A stretch of DNA of 14,448 nt from an uncultured Ruminococcus sp. (GCA_937926145.1 CALANW010000043.1:1-14448), one strand, 5' to 3'; shown: positions 7,890 to 14,306, counted from the first letter of the stretch. Program-made: numbers and translations. The notes: generated from the letters alone by a model not told the origin.

Positions 7890-7912
7890 TTTTTTACCGT
7901 TATCGTAAAAAA
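7890..7912 (-). promoter_or_regulatory. Inverted repeat in the leader of the GH5 lipoprotein gene (possible operator)
   Basis: TTTTTTAC and GTAAAAAA (7890-7897, 7905-7912) are separated by 7 bp. The repeat lies 10 bp downstream of the -10 box, in the early transcribed region between promoter and RBS. An 8-bp arm just past the start site suits a repressor operator; it could also be a weak RNA stem. No regulator is assigned. Confidence 0.4.
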
Positions 7913-7922
7913 TTCTGTTATA

Positions 7923-7951
7923 ATTATACTCCCCTGCAAAGCACATTTCAA
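7923..7951 (-). promoter_or_regulatory. Sigma-A-type promoter for the GH5 lipoprotein gene
   Basis: Minus-strand TTGAAA (7951-7946), a 17-bp spacer and a perfect TATAAT (7928-7923), 57 bp before the start codon. Confidence 0.8.
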
Positions 7952-8012
7952 GTATTTTCTATAAATTTTATATCAAAATCCGCATTTTTTTGTGCAATTA
8001 TTTGTTTTAGCT

Positions 8013-8052
8013 AAAAAAGTTCCCCTCACAAAACCGTGAAGGGAACTTTTTT
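8013..8052 (-). terminator. Rho-independent terminator after the nuclease gene
   Basis: Stem AAAAAAGTTCCC (8013-8024) with GGGAACTTTTTT (8041-8052), extended by TCAC/GTGA past one mismatch. It begins 5 bp past the stop at 8057 and has T runs on both strands, so it could act in both directions. The AAGTTCCC core is shared with the terminator at 5986-6020. Confidence 0.85.
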
Positions 8053-8056
8053 ATAA

Positions 8057-9190
8057 CTATGGGTTGCATCTCTTGCATGGGTCATATCCCATATCAATAA
8101 CTTCGTCACGGGTGCAGGTCACTTCCTTTTTGTTCTTGTCCTTCATCTGCTTTACGCTTGAACAGGACGGGTAATGGAACTTCTTCGTGTTTGTGTTAAG
8201 AATATAGGTCGTCTTTCCCGATGAAGCACCGTTCGTCACCGCCGACCCCGACTTTGCCTTGACCGTGACCTTGCAGGTCGCCTTTAAGCCGGTTGAAGTT
8301 TTGGCGGTGATAGTGACCGTGCCTGCTTTCAAGGCTGTGACCTTACCCTTGCTGTTTACGGTCGCGATCTTGCTGTTGCTCGAATACCATTTTACCGACT
8401 TTGCCGCCGATTCGGGCGAAGTTGTGGCTGTGAACGTCTTTGACTGTCCGACTTCGAGGGCGTACTTCGTATAATTGAGCTTTATCGAAGCGATAGTGCC
8501 GTCGGCAAACTTGCTTTCGCCGTTTGAATAGTCGATATCGATATCAGGCTGAACATTGTAGCAGTAAACATTGAACGAAACGCCTTTTCCCTTATCCTCA
8601 ACGGAGTATGCCTCTATCTGAACGCCGCTCGCGAGCAGATTTTTGCCATTGAATATCGGCGTTACGCGGTATAAAACATGATTGTCGGTTTCCTCAACGT
8701 AATCTGCGACCATATTCTCAAACGGCAGCATACCCTCAATATTCAGATATCTTGTCCCAGTGATAAGATTTTTCTCGTTCGCGTTTTCTGCCGTCAGCTG
8801 ATAGCCGATGAGGTGACAGCGGTTGTAAAGATACTTCCCGTCAACGTTGTCGTACTTCACCGTATGCCAGCCCGACGGCTTTATCATTCCGATGTTCCCG
8901 CGCTTTTCGGTCGGCATCGTTTCCGTGCAGACGTTCGCATAAGCCACGCCGCAACGTCCAAGCTCATCGAGCTCGCTGTACTTTTCAAACGCCTTTGTCG
9001 TCATATCGGACTTGCCGAAGTTCGGGACATTGCCATTCAGTTCGACATAAGCTTCGCCCGAATATGCAGGCAGGTTTGAAAGCGTTATCTTCTTCGCTTC
9101 GGCTGAAACGGACAGCGCCGAAAAATTCAGCACCAAACTCAGCGCCATAAAAAGGCTAAAAAACACGCAGGTGGGTTTTCTTGTTCTCAT
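8057..9190 (-). CDS. Secreted DNA/RNA non-specific endonuclease with Big_2 and C-terminal Cys/His domain
   Basis: 377 residues from the ATG at 9190, chosen because GGAGGAG precedes it and the next residues form a signal peptide (1-30, ending VSA). An upstream in-frame ATG at 9346 would put the promoter inside the gene. The nuclease domain (about 35-240) carries NRCHLIGYQL with catalytic His126, EKNLITGTRYLN with Asn150, and EGMLPFEN, matching the EndA-like beta-beta-alpha-metal family that cuts DNA and often RNA. A Big_2 Ig-like domain follows (about 245-325; VKWYSSNSKIATV, GTVTITAK). A C-terminal domain (about 338-377) with FHYPSC, TRDE and PCKRC resembles Ada-type metal-binding modules and may bind DNA or zinc. 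Likely role: breakdown of external nucleic acid for nutrients or for escape from DNA nets. Confidence 0.92.
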   Translation of the reverse strand: MRTRKPTCVFFSLFMALSLVLNFSALSVSAEAKKITLSNLPAYSGEAYVELNGNVPNFGKSDMTTKAFEKYSELDELGRCGVAYANVCTETMPTEKRGNIGMIKPSGWHTVKYDNVDGKYLYNRCHLIGYQLTAENANEKNLITGTRYLNIEGMLPFENMVADYVEETDNHVLYRVTPIFNGKNLLASGVQIEAYSVEDKGKGVSFNVYCYNVQPDIDIDYSNGESKFADGTIASIKLNYTKYALEVGQSKTFTATTSPESAAKSVKWYSSNSKIATVNSKGKVTALKAGTVTITAKTSTGLKATCKVTVKAKSGSAVTNGASSGKTTYILNTNTKKFHYPSCSSVKQMKDKNKKEVTCTRDEVIDMGYDPCKRCNP

Positions 9191-9238
9191 ATAATATTCT
9201 CCTCCTCTTATTTTTACGCTCTTTAAGAGTATGTTTAT

Positions 9239-9267
9239 ATTATACTTTATTTTCAAAGCATAATCAA
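9239..9267 (-). promoter_or_regulatory. Sigma-A-type promoter for the nuclease gene
   Basis: Minus-strand TTGATT (9267-9262), a 17-bp spacer and TATAAT (9244-9239), 48 bp before the ATG at 9190. It supports that start over the longer reading frame. Confidence 0.75.
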
Positions 9268-9303
9268 CACTTATACCGAGTAAAAAACCGCAATTACAGT
9301 ATT

Positions 9304-9426
9304 TTATACTTATTTTTAAACTCAAAGTGTACAAAAAATCAAGCAAAAGCTCGTAGCTGTTAAAAACAGGTTTATATGGCTTTTGCGCCGATTTTTTGTC
9401 TACACTTTGATTAAAAATTAGTATTA
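9304..9426 (-). repeat. 123-bp near-palindromic MITE-like element, copy B
   Basis: Core 9307-9423, in opposite orientation to copy A (3881-4003), with 5 differences over 117 bp. TTA flanks both sides, equal to TAA in the copy A orientation. It lies between the nuclease promoter and the XRE promoter, in the divergent intergenic region 9191-9572. The arms and central hairpin are kept, and several differences fall in loops or at the ends. Confidence 0.8.
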
Positions 9427-9481
9427 CAACCGTGCGTTTGCATAAAATAATGTAATTTTGTCAAAATTATTATACTATTGT

Positions 9482-9554
9482 ATTACTTATTAGTCAAGTG
9501 CATTACTTACAGTGCAGTATAATATCCCAACAAACGATATAATGTAAGTATAAT
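9482..9554 (+). promoter_or_regulatory. Promoter/operator region of the first XRE gene
   Basis: Two -10-like boxes (TATAAT at 9518-9523 and 9538-9543) lack a good -35. ATTACTTA occurs at 9482-9489 and 9502-9509, exactly 20 bp apart, and an inverted GTAAGTA lies at 9544-9550, pairing with TACTTAC at 9504-9510. Repeats spaced by two helical turns around the start site are what an autoregulated small XRE repressor would use. The promoter calls are tentative. Confidence 0.45.
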
Positions 9555-9572
9555 TATTTGGAGGGACGGAAT

Positions 9573-9845
9573 ATGAGGAAAGAGGTCGCTTTCAAAAATC
9601 GTGACCGTTTTATACAGCTTGGCATTGCCATCGCTTCTCTGCGAAAGCTTCGCGGAATGTCGCAGGAGGCTCTTGCAGAAAAAGCAGGAATAAGCCGCTC
9701 GCTTCTGAGCGTCATCGAAGCGCCGAATACCGCAAACAGCTTTTCGCTCGAAACGCTTTATGATATCGCCGATGCGCTTGATGTTTCGCCGTCCGACCTG
9801 CTCACGGCTTCGCTTTTTCCCGATAATATAATTAAAAAAGAGTAA
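9573..9845 (+). CDS. Small XRE-family DNA-binding regulator (first of two paralogues)
   Basis: 90 residues from the ATG at 9573, with GGAGGGA 6 nt upstream; an in-frame TTG at 9558 would overlap that RBS and is not used here. The protein is a single Cro/C1-type helix-turn-helix. The HTH is about residues 30-49 (SQEALAEKAGISRS, then LLSVIE), and the later helices (IADALDVSPSDLL) complete the five-helix fold. There is no sensor or dimerisation domain beyond the fold, so it probably acts as a simple dimeric repressor. It is 67/90 identical to the product at 10034-10306. No toxin-like partner is adjacent. Confidence 0.9.
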   Translation: MRKEVAFKNRDRFIQLGIAIASLRKLRGMSQEALAEKAGISRSLLSVIEAPNTANSFSLETLYDIADALDVSPSDLLTASLFPDNIIKKE

Positions 9846-9907
9846 TTATTCGCAAAATACCATATAGTATCACCTAAATCAGCAAAAATTAAGGAATAAA
9901 ACACATA

Positions 9908-9951
9908 AAAATCACCTTTGTATATGTTATAATTTATACAGAGGTGATTTT
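9908..9951 (+). promoter_or_regulatory. 17-bp-arm inverted repeat enclosing a TATAAT and a Shine-Dalgarno
   Basis: Arms 9908-9924 and 9935-9951 pair over 17 bp with one G-U and leave a 10-nt loop. The perfect -10 box TATAAT (9928-9933) spans the loop, and the right arm holds AGGTGA (9942-9947), a good RBS for the ATG at 9953. It could be an operator across a promoter, or an RNA hairpin that hides the RBS if transcription begins upstream. Confidence 0.6.
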
Positions 9952-9952
9952 A

Positions 9953-10041
9953 ATGACAAGAAATAAATTTTTTATCGTCCTGCACAAATGCAACAAGCAT
10001 TTGACAGCATCAATATGATAATGGAGCTTGAAAATGAGTAA
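9953..10041 (+). pseudogene. Tiny ORF(s) between the XRE genes, possibly one short gene split by a frameshift
   Basis: An ATG at 9953 with AGGTGA at good spacing encodes 21 residues, to a TGA at 10016-10018. A second frame runs to TAA at 10039-10041 and includes FYRPAQMQQAFDSIN and ends MELENE. The frames meet in a run of six T (9968-9973). Two fewer T, or one more, would join them into one peptide of 28-29 residues beginning MTRNK and continuing FYRPAQM. The second frame's stop overlaps the next XRE start (ATGAGTAA, 10034-10041), suggesting coupled translation. I do not recognise the peptide. It could also be chance. Confidence 0.35.
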
Positions 10042-10306
10042 AGAAGTATCCTTTAAAAACCACGACCGCTTCATTCAGCTTGGTATTGCAATATCATCAT
10101 TGAGAAAAATACGCGGTCTGTCGCAGGAACAACTTGCGAAAAAGGCAGGTTTAAGCCGCTCAGTTTTGAGCGTTATTGAAGCACCTAACATCGCGCATTG
10201 TTTCTCTTTGGAAGTATTTTATAATATAGCCGATGCGTTGGATATTCCGCCGTCCGAACTGCTTACTGCTTCACTTTTTCCCAACGAAATTATTAAAAGA
10301 ATATAA
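10034..10306 (+). CDS. Small XRE-family DNA-binding regulator (second paralogue)
   Basis: 90 residues from the ATG at 10034, with GGAG 7 nt upstream; a TTG at 10028 is in frame but poorly placed. It has the same single-domain Cro/C1 fold as the upstream paralogue, with the HTH at about 30-49 (SQEQLAKKAGLSRS, then VLSVIE). Differences from the paralogue include recognition-region residues (A33Q, E36K, I40L, L44V), so the two may read different operators. It lies in the same direction 188 bp downstream, probably an old tandem duplication. The hairpin and tiny ORF in between suggest its own control. Confidence 0.9.
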   Translation: MSKEVSFKNHDRFIQLGIAISSLRKIRGLSQEQLAKKAGLSRSVLSVIEAPNIAHCFSLEVFYNIADALDIPPSELLTASLFPNEIIKRI

Positions 10307-10314
10307 CCATAAAA

Positions 10315-10355
10315 CAGCTGTACCGAAAGTTTTTAGCTTGCGATACAGCTGCTTT
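10315..10355 (+). terminator. Probable terminator of the second XRE gene
   Basis: CAGCTGTA-c-CG (10315-10325) pairs with CG-a-TACAGCTG (10341-10351) with one mismatch and a 15-nt loop, followed by CTTTT. It lies 9 bp past the stop. The T tract is short. Confidence 0.6.
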
Positions 10356-10367
10356 TGCCAATTCACT

Positions 10368-10402
10368 AAATGTATGTAAAAATCAGAATTTTACATACAT
10401 TT
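10368..10402. repeat. Perfect 14-bp inverted repeat, AT-rich, between two terminators
   Basis: AAATGTATGTAAAA (10368-10381) and TTTTACATACATTT (10389-10402) flank a 7-bp spacer. It is too AT-rich for a normal terminator and has no adjacent promoter or gene start, so its role is unclear. Confidence 0.6.
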
Positions 10403-10442
10403 GCCTGCAGTTTATTTCATCGTATAGATTGTTTAAAAATGC

Positions 10443-10480
10443 AAAACAGCAGTGACGCATAACGCATCACTGCTGTTTTT
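10443..10480 (-). terminator. Terminator after the NhaC-type antiporter gene (bidirectional shape)
   Basis: AAAACAGCAGTGA (10443-10455) pairs perfectly with TCACTGCTGTTTT (10467-10479) across an 11-nt loop. It is 17 bp past the antiporter stop. A/T runs on both sides would let it act on either strand. Confidence 0.85.
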
Positions 10481-10496
10481 ATAAATACAATACTGC

Positions 10497-12125
10497 TTAT
10501 TCTTTTACCGCTTTTTTCTTCTCATACATTCTGATAAAGAACAGAACTGCAAGCATAAGAGCTATCGAAAGTCCGAGGACTGCAAATACATTCTGCACAA
10601 AACCCGCGAATATATAGCCGACCATACATACTGCCGCAACCGTGAGCGCATACGGGAGTTGTGTTGAAACGTGGTTGACGTGGTCGCACTGTGCGCCCGT
10701 AGAAGCCATGATAGTTGTATCGGATATCGGTGAACAATGGTCGCCGCAGACTGCACCTGCGAGGCAAGCCGAGATGCATATAATTACGGTTTTCGGAATT
10801 TCGCCTGCCGCAGAAACGCCTGCAAGCTCGGTGCTGAAAATTCCCGTTACGATCGGGATAAGGATTCCGAATGTTCCCCACGATGTTCCCGTTGCGAATG
10901 CAAGTCCGAGTGCCACAACAAAAAGTATGCACGGAAGAAGTATCTCTATTGCAGATGCGCTTTCAACGATTCCCGAAACGAACGTACCTGCCTCGAGAAG
11001 TCCCGTCATTGTTTTCAAAGTCCAAGCAAATGTGAGAATGAGTATCGCAGGAACCATTTGCTTGAAGCCTGACGGTATCGCGCTCATACAGTCGCTGAAC
11101 TTGAGAGTGCGCCTTGCAAGAAAATATACTATTATGATTATAAGCGAAATTACAGAGCCGAACGAAAGTGCATAAGAAGCATCGCAGTTCGCAAATGCGT
11201 TAATGAAGCTTTCGCCGCTGAAAAATCCACCGCTGTATATCATTCCCATAACACAGCATATAATGAGTATTACTACGGGTATGATAAGGTCAATGACCTT
11301 GCCGTTGGGGGAAGTATTGTTGTCTTCCGAACTATAAACCGTGTTGCGCGTGGTGAAAAGATCACCCTTTGCGGCGTTATCTTCGTGAAGCTTCATAGAT
11401 CCGTAGTCCAAACCCGTGAGCGAAATAAATATGACCATAATTATTGTGAGCAGCGCATAGAGATTATATGGGATAGTGTTGATGAAAAGCTGTATGCCGT
11501 TTACACCCTCTACCGTGCCGCTTACTGCCGCTGCCCATGATGATATGGGAGCGATTATGCAGATAGGCGCTGCTGTTGCATCGATGAGATATGCAAGCTT
11601 TGAGCGCGAAACATTGTGCTTGTCCGTTACGGGGCGCATTACCGAACCTACTGTAAGGCAGTTGAAATAATCGTCCACGAAAATAAGAACGCCGAGCACG
11701 AAGGTTGAGATGCAAGCGCCTACCCTTGATTTTATGTGCTTTGCCGCCCATTCGCCGTAAGCCTTGCTTCCGCCTGCCTTGTTCATAAGCGCAACTATCG
11801 TTCCGAGGACAACAAGGAATATAAGTATTCCGACGTTATACGAATCGGCAAGATTTGCAATAAGTCCGTCACGAATAACTGTGGTGAACACGCCCTCAGC
11901 GCCCAACGAAGCCGAAGCAGCATAGATAACAGCACCCGTAAGGCTTCCGACAAACAGTGAGGAATATACTTCCTTTGTGATAAGCGCGAGTCCGATAGCC
12001 ACTATCGGCGGAAGAAGCGACCAGAGCGTTCCGACCGCATTGGAAATTGGTGCGGAAATCATACAGCACACGAGAAATGCAAGCATAACGACCGCAAAGA
12101 TGATCTTGCTCAGATATTTTTTCAT
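10497..12125 (-). CDS. NhaC-family Na+/H+ antiporter
   Basis: 542 residues, almost wholly hydrophobic with about 12 or more TM segments. Family motifs are clear: FVDDYFNCLTVGSVMRPVTD, LIDATAAPICIIAPISSW and GDHCSPISDTTIMASTGA. The central loop (about 245-275) is hydrophilic. NhaC-type proteins exchange internal Na+ for external H+; some relatives exchange organic acids such as malate/lactate, so the exact substrate is uncertain. The start overlaps the EamA stop by 4 nt (ATGA, 12122-12125) and its RBS (GGAGAGG) lies within the EamA gene, indicating coupled translation in a two-gene operon. A terminator follows at 10443-10480. Confidence 0.9.
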   Translation of the reverse strand: MKKYLSKIIFAVVMLAFLVCCMISAPISNAVGTLWSLLPPIVAIGLALITKEVYSSLFVGSLTGAVIYAASASLGAEGVFTTVIRDGLIANLADSYNVGILIFLVVLGTIVALMNKAGGSKAYGEWAAKHIKSRVGACISTFVLGVLIFVDDYFNCLTVGSVMRPVTDKHNVSRSKLAYLIDATAAPICIIAPISSWAAAVSGTVEGVNGIQLFINTIPYNLYALLTIIMVIFISLTGLDYGSMKLHEDNAAKGDLFTTRNTVYSSEDNNTSPNGKVIDLIIPVVILIICCVMGMIYSGGFFSGESFINAFANCDASYALSFGSVISLIIIIVYFLARRTLKFSDCMSAIPSGFKQMVPAILILTFAWTLKTMTGLLEAGTFVSGIVESASAIEILLPCILFVVALGLAFATGTSWGTFGILIPIVTGIFSTELAGVSAAGEIPKTVIICISACLAGAVCGDHCSPISDTTIMASTGAQCDHVNHVSTQLPYALTVAAVCMVGYIFAGFVQNVFAVLGLSIALMLAVLFFIRMYEKKKAVKE

Positions 12126-13045
12126 TTTACCTCTCCGTCCATTTCAATTTCTTTAATTTTATCTGTACCTGCAAGCTGTGCAAGTATTACTGCCGCGAAA
12201 ATGAGTACACAACCGAAAAATTCCTTTATGCTGAGCTTTTCACCGAGGATAAGCCAACCCGAAAGCGCCGCAAACACCGATTCAAGGCTCATCAGCATCG
12301 TTGCAAGAGTCGGATTCGTGTGTTTCTGACCGAGTATTTGAAGAGTATAGGCAACTCCGCATGACATTATACCCGCATAAAGGATAGTTCCGCCCGCGCC
12401 CACGATGTTTGGAATCGTCGGCTTTTCAAAAATGAACATACATATCAGCATAAGCAGTCCTGCCGTGAAAAACTGTATGCAGGACATCAGAACGCCGTCC
12501 GTGTTCTTTTCATTGAAAAAGTCAATGACCGTTATATGCACCGCGAAGAATATCGCGCCGAAGAAAACGAGCAGATCACCCGATGAAATTCCGATATCCT
12601 GCTTTATGCAAAGAAGCCAGAAACCTGCCAGCGCGATCGCAATGAAAAGCCACATTCTCAGCGGCATTTTTTTGTGCAGGAATATCCCTATCAGCGGAAC
12701 TATGACAATATAAAGCGCAGTTACGAAGCCTGCCTTGCCTGCGGTCGTCTGCGCGATGCCCAACTGCTGGAACGAACTTGCAATGAAAAGAACGATGCCG
12801 CAGCATATTCCGCCTGTGACGGTATTTTTCAGCGAACAGCTCGTTTTTTCTTTTCCGTTTCGCTTATCGAGGAAGCGGAAAAGGATTATCACGGGGATAA
12901 GAACAACTCCGCCGAGGAGAGTTCGCATAGCGTTGTATGTGAACGGCTCAACATAGTTCATACCCTCGCTCTGGGCGACGAAAGCTGTTCCCCATATAAG
13001 CGAGGTTATCAGCAGCATCAGGCTGCCCTTGAAATTTTTTATCAT
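12122..13045 (-). CDS. EamA/DMT-superfamily transporter
   Basis: 307 residues with about ten TM helices in two EamA repeats. The first repeat has SLIWGTAFVAQ near the N-terminus and GKAGFVTALYIVIVPL; the second has SLESVFAALSGWLILGEKLS, the hallmark end of DMT exporters. Members of the family move metabolites such as amino acids across the cytoplasmic membrane, usually outward; the substrate cannot be told. The C-terminal tail is charged. The start follows GGAAGG with a longish spacing of 12 nt. It is the first gene of the operon with the antiporter and has a strong promoter at 13088-13116. Confidence 0.9.
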   Translation of the reverse strand: MIKNFKGSLMLLITSLIWGTAFVAQSEGMNYVEPFTYNAMRTLLGGVVLIPVIILFRFLDKRNGKEKTSCSLKNTVTGGICCGIVLFIASSFQQLGIAQTTAGKAGFVTALYIVIVPLIGIFLHKKMPLRMWLFIAIALAGFWLLCIKQDIGISSGDLLVFFGAIFFAVHITVIDFFNEKNTDGVLMSCIQFFTAGLLMLICMFIFEKPTIPNIVGAGGTILYAGIMSCGVAYTLQILGQKHTNPTLATMLMSLESVFAALSGWLILGEKLSIKEFFGCVLIFAAVILAQLAGTDKIKEIEMDGEVK

Positions 13046-13087
13046 TTTTTTGCAATACCTTCCGACATAAAATTCATACCTTTTAAT

Positions 13088-13116
13088 ATGATACTTTATT
13101 TTACGGCCCGTGTCAA
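13088..13116 (-). promoter_or_regulatory. Strong sigma-A-type promoter for the EamA-NhaC operon
   Basis: Minus-strand consensus TTGACA (13116-13111), a 17-bp spacer and TATCAT (13093-13088), 42 bp before the EamA start. Confidence 0.8.
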
Positions 13117-13168
13117 TGGTTCTCGGCGCATATTAAGAGAAAAAATGCAGAAAATTGTCTTTATTTTG

Positions 13169-13187
13169 GCAAAAAGCTGTTTTTTGC
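13169..13187. promoter_or_regulatory. Short inverted repeat between divergent promoters
   Basis: GCAAAAA (13169-13175) and TTTTTGC (13181-13187), partly extended outward by ATTT/AAAT. It lies between the EamA promoter and the plus-strand promoter, where a shared operator could sit. Confidence 0.3.
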
Positions 13188-13220
13188 GAAATTTTTATAT
13201 TTGTAAAGCTTGATTTTCTG

Positions 13221-13249
13221 TTAAACAAATGTTACAATTCTATTATAAT
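13221..13249 (+). promoter_or_regulatory. Probable promoter of the TPM-like zinc-ribbon gene
   Basis: TTAAAC (13221-13226), a 17-bp spacer and a perfect TATAAT (13244-13249). The -35 is weak. It supports translation from 13271, because an earlier in-frame ATG (13229) would lie upstream of the transcript start. Confidence 0.5.
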
Positions 13250-13270
13250 GTAAAGAAAGGAAGCAGGGTC

Positions 13271-14254
13271 ATGCCGCATTCATCAGGAGGAGGCTCTCAC
13301 AGAGGGGGTTCACACCACAGCAGTTCACACAGCTCACATCGTTCTCATTCGGGGTCGTCATCTTCGCACAGACATATCAACACATCGTATTTTCCCGGAG
13401 CAAGAAGATATGTCTATATGCACCGAGGCGCTCCTCAATATGTTTATGCGGATTATGATATCACGAAAAGGCGCAATCCGCTGCGTCTGCTCGTACTTAT
13501 CCTTTATATCCCGTTTATTTTCAGCTTTCATGCTATTTTCAAAAACTCAATGCTTCCGCCGAAGAAGCTTTCAGCCGATTATAATACTGAAATAGTTTTG
13601 AGAGATGAGATAAACGTACTCGGCGATACACAAAGACTGAAACGCTCGCTTGAAGCTTTTTACGATAAAACGGGCATCTCGCCTGCTGTTTTCACGGTGC
13701 GCAATGAAGATTGGCAGGACAAATACGACGCTTTGGAATACTATGCGTACGACCTTTATGTCAACGCTTTCCCCGATGAAAAGCACTGGCTGATAGTATA
13801 TTCCGAACCCGAGAACCCCGCCCCGTCCTTCAACGACTGGTACTGGGAGGGTATGCAGGGCGATGATACATCGAACATTCTGAACGAGGGACTAACGCTC
13901 GGATTCAATACAAGGCTTCAGCGTTATCTCACGGACAATTCAAAGTCGGTTTCCGAAGCGATAAGCCTTTCATTTGATGAGCTGACCCCAGAAACGATGC
14001 GCAACAGCGCTGACCCCGCTCTGCTTGGAACTTTGCTGATATTTGTCGGATTTATCGTTGCACATGCCTTTTTCATGGTTTTCTACGACCCGAACCGAAA
14101 ATACAGAAATGCAGTGGAATGTCCTTTGGAAACGAGCACGTCAAACTCTCACACGGAAACCTGCCCTTACTGCGGCGCTTCGTATATGTCTGGAACGATC
14201 ACACGCTGTCCGAACTGTCAGGCTTTGATAGGGATATCCGATAATAACAAATAA
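13271..14254 (+). CDS. Two-TM protein with His/Ser-rich head, TPM-like domain and C-terminal zinc ribbon
   Basis: 327 residues from the ATG at 13271, preceded by AAAGGAAG. Residues 2-35 are almost all Ser, His, Gly and Arg, with nine His. TM1 is about 71-90. An external domain (about 95-248), with GISPAVFTV, DKYDALEYYAYDLYVNAF, HWLIVYSE and FNTRLQRYL, resembles the TPM (TLP18.3/Psb32/MOLO-1) domain, although the match is by eye only. TM2 is about 250-271. The cytoplasmic tail holds a zinc ribbon: CPYC (297-300) and CPNC (312-315). TPM proteins are linked to membrane-protein repair and complex assembly. The actual role is unknown; the His head and zinc ribbon suggest metal binding. It is transcribed divergently from the transporter operon. 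Confidence 0.75.
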   Translation: MPHSSGGGSHRGGSHHSSSHSSHRSHSGSSSSHRHINTSYFPGARRYVYMHRGAPQYVYADYDITKRRNPLRLLVLILYIPFIFSFHAIFKNSMLPPKKLSADYNTEIVLRDEINVLGDTQRLKRSLEAFYDKTGISPAVFTVRNEDWQDKYDALEYYAYDLYVNAFPDEKHWLIVYSEPENPAPSFNDWYWEGMQGDDTSNILNEGLTLGFNTRLQRYLTDNSKSVSEAISLSFDELTPETMRNSADPALLGTLLIFVGFIVAHAFFMVFYDPNRKYRNAVECPLETSTSNSHTETCPYCGASYMSGTITRCPNCQALIGISDNNK

Positions 14255-14256
14255 GG

Positions 14257-14297
14257 AAAACGGCTGATGCAGTCTATACTGCAATCAGCCGTTTTTT
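14257..14297 (+). terminator. Strong terminator between convergent genes
   Basis: AAAACGGCTGAT (14257-14268) with ATCAGCCGTTTT (14284-14295) continues through a one-base bulge into GCAGT/ACTGC, giving about 17 bp with a 4-nt loop and a T6 tail. The A run on the left lets it also end the minus-strand gene at 14307. Confidence 0.92.
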
Positions 14298-14306
14298 GAT
14301 GCGCCC

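Noticed and set aside
8057..9346. Nuclease start at 9346 giving 429 residues
   Set aside because: The extension contains the promoter at 9239-9267 and would bury the signal peptide; GGAGGAG and the signal peptide support 9190.
3881..9426. The two 123-bp repeats as ends of one composite transposon carrying the genes between them
   Set aside because: They are inverted copies, but the interval has no transposase and its genes look like ordinary host genes with host-like signals.
9558..9572. TTG starts 15 nt (9558) and 6 nt (10028) before the two XRE ATGs
   Set aside because: At 9558 the TTG overlaps the RBS itself; at 10028 it is too close to GGAG. The ATGs give matching 90-residue proteins.
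9573..10306. XRE genes as antitoxins of a toxin-antitoxin system
   Set aside because: No toxin-sized gene is adjacent on either strand; the only intervening ORF is tiny and possibly broken.
13229..13270. Upstream ATG for the TPM-like gene
   Set aside because: It lies before the -10 box at 13244-13249 and has no RBS; 13271 has both in the right place.
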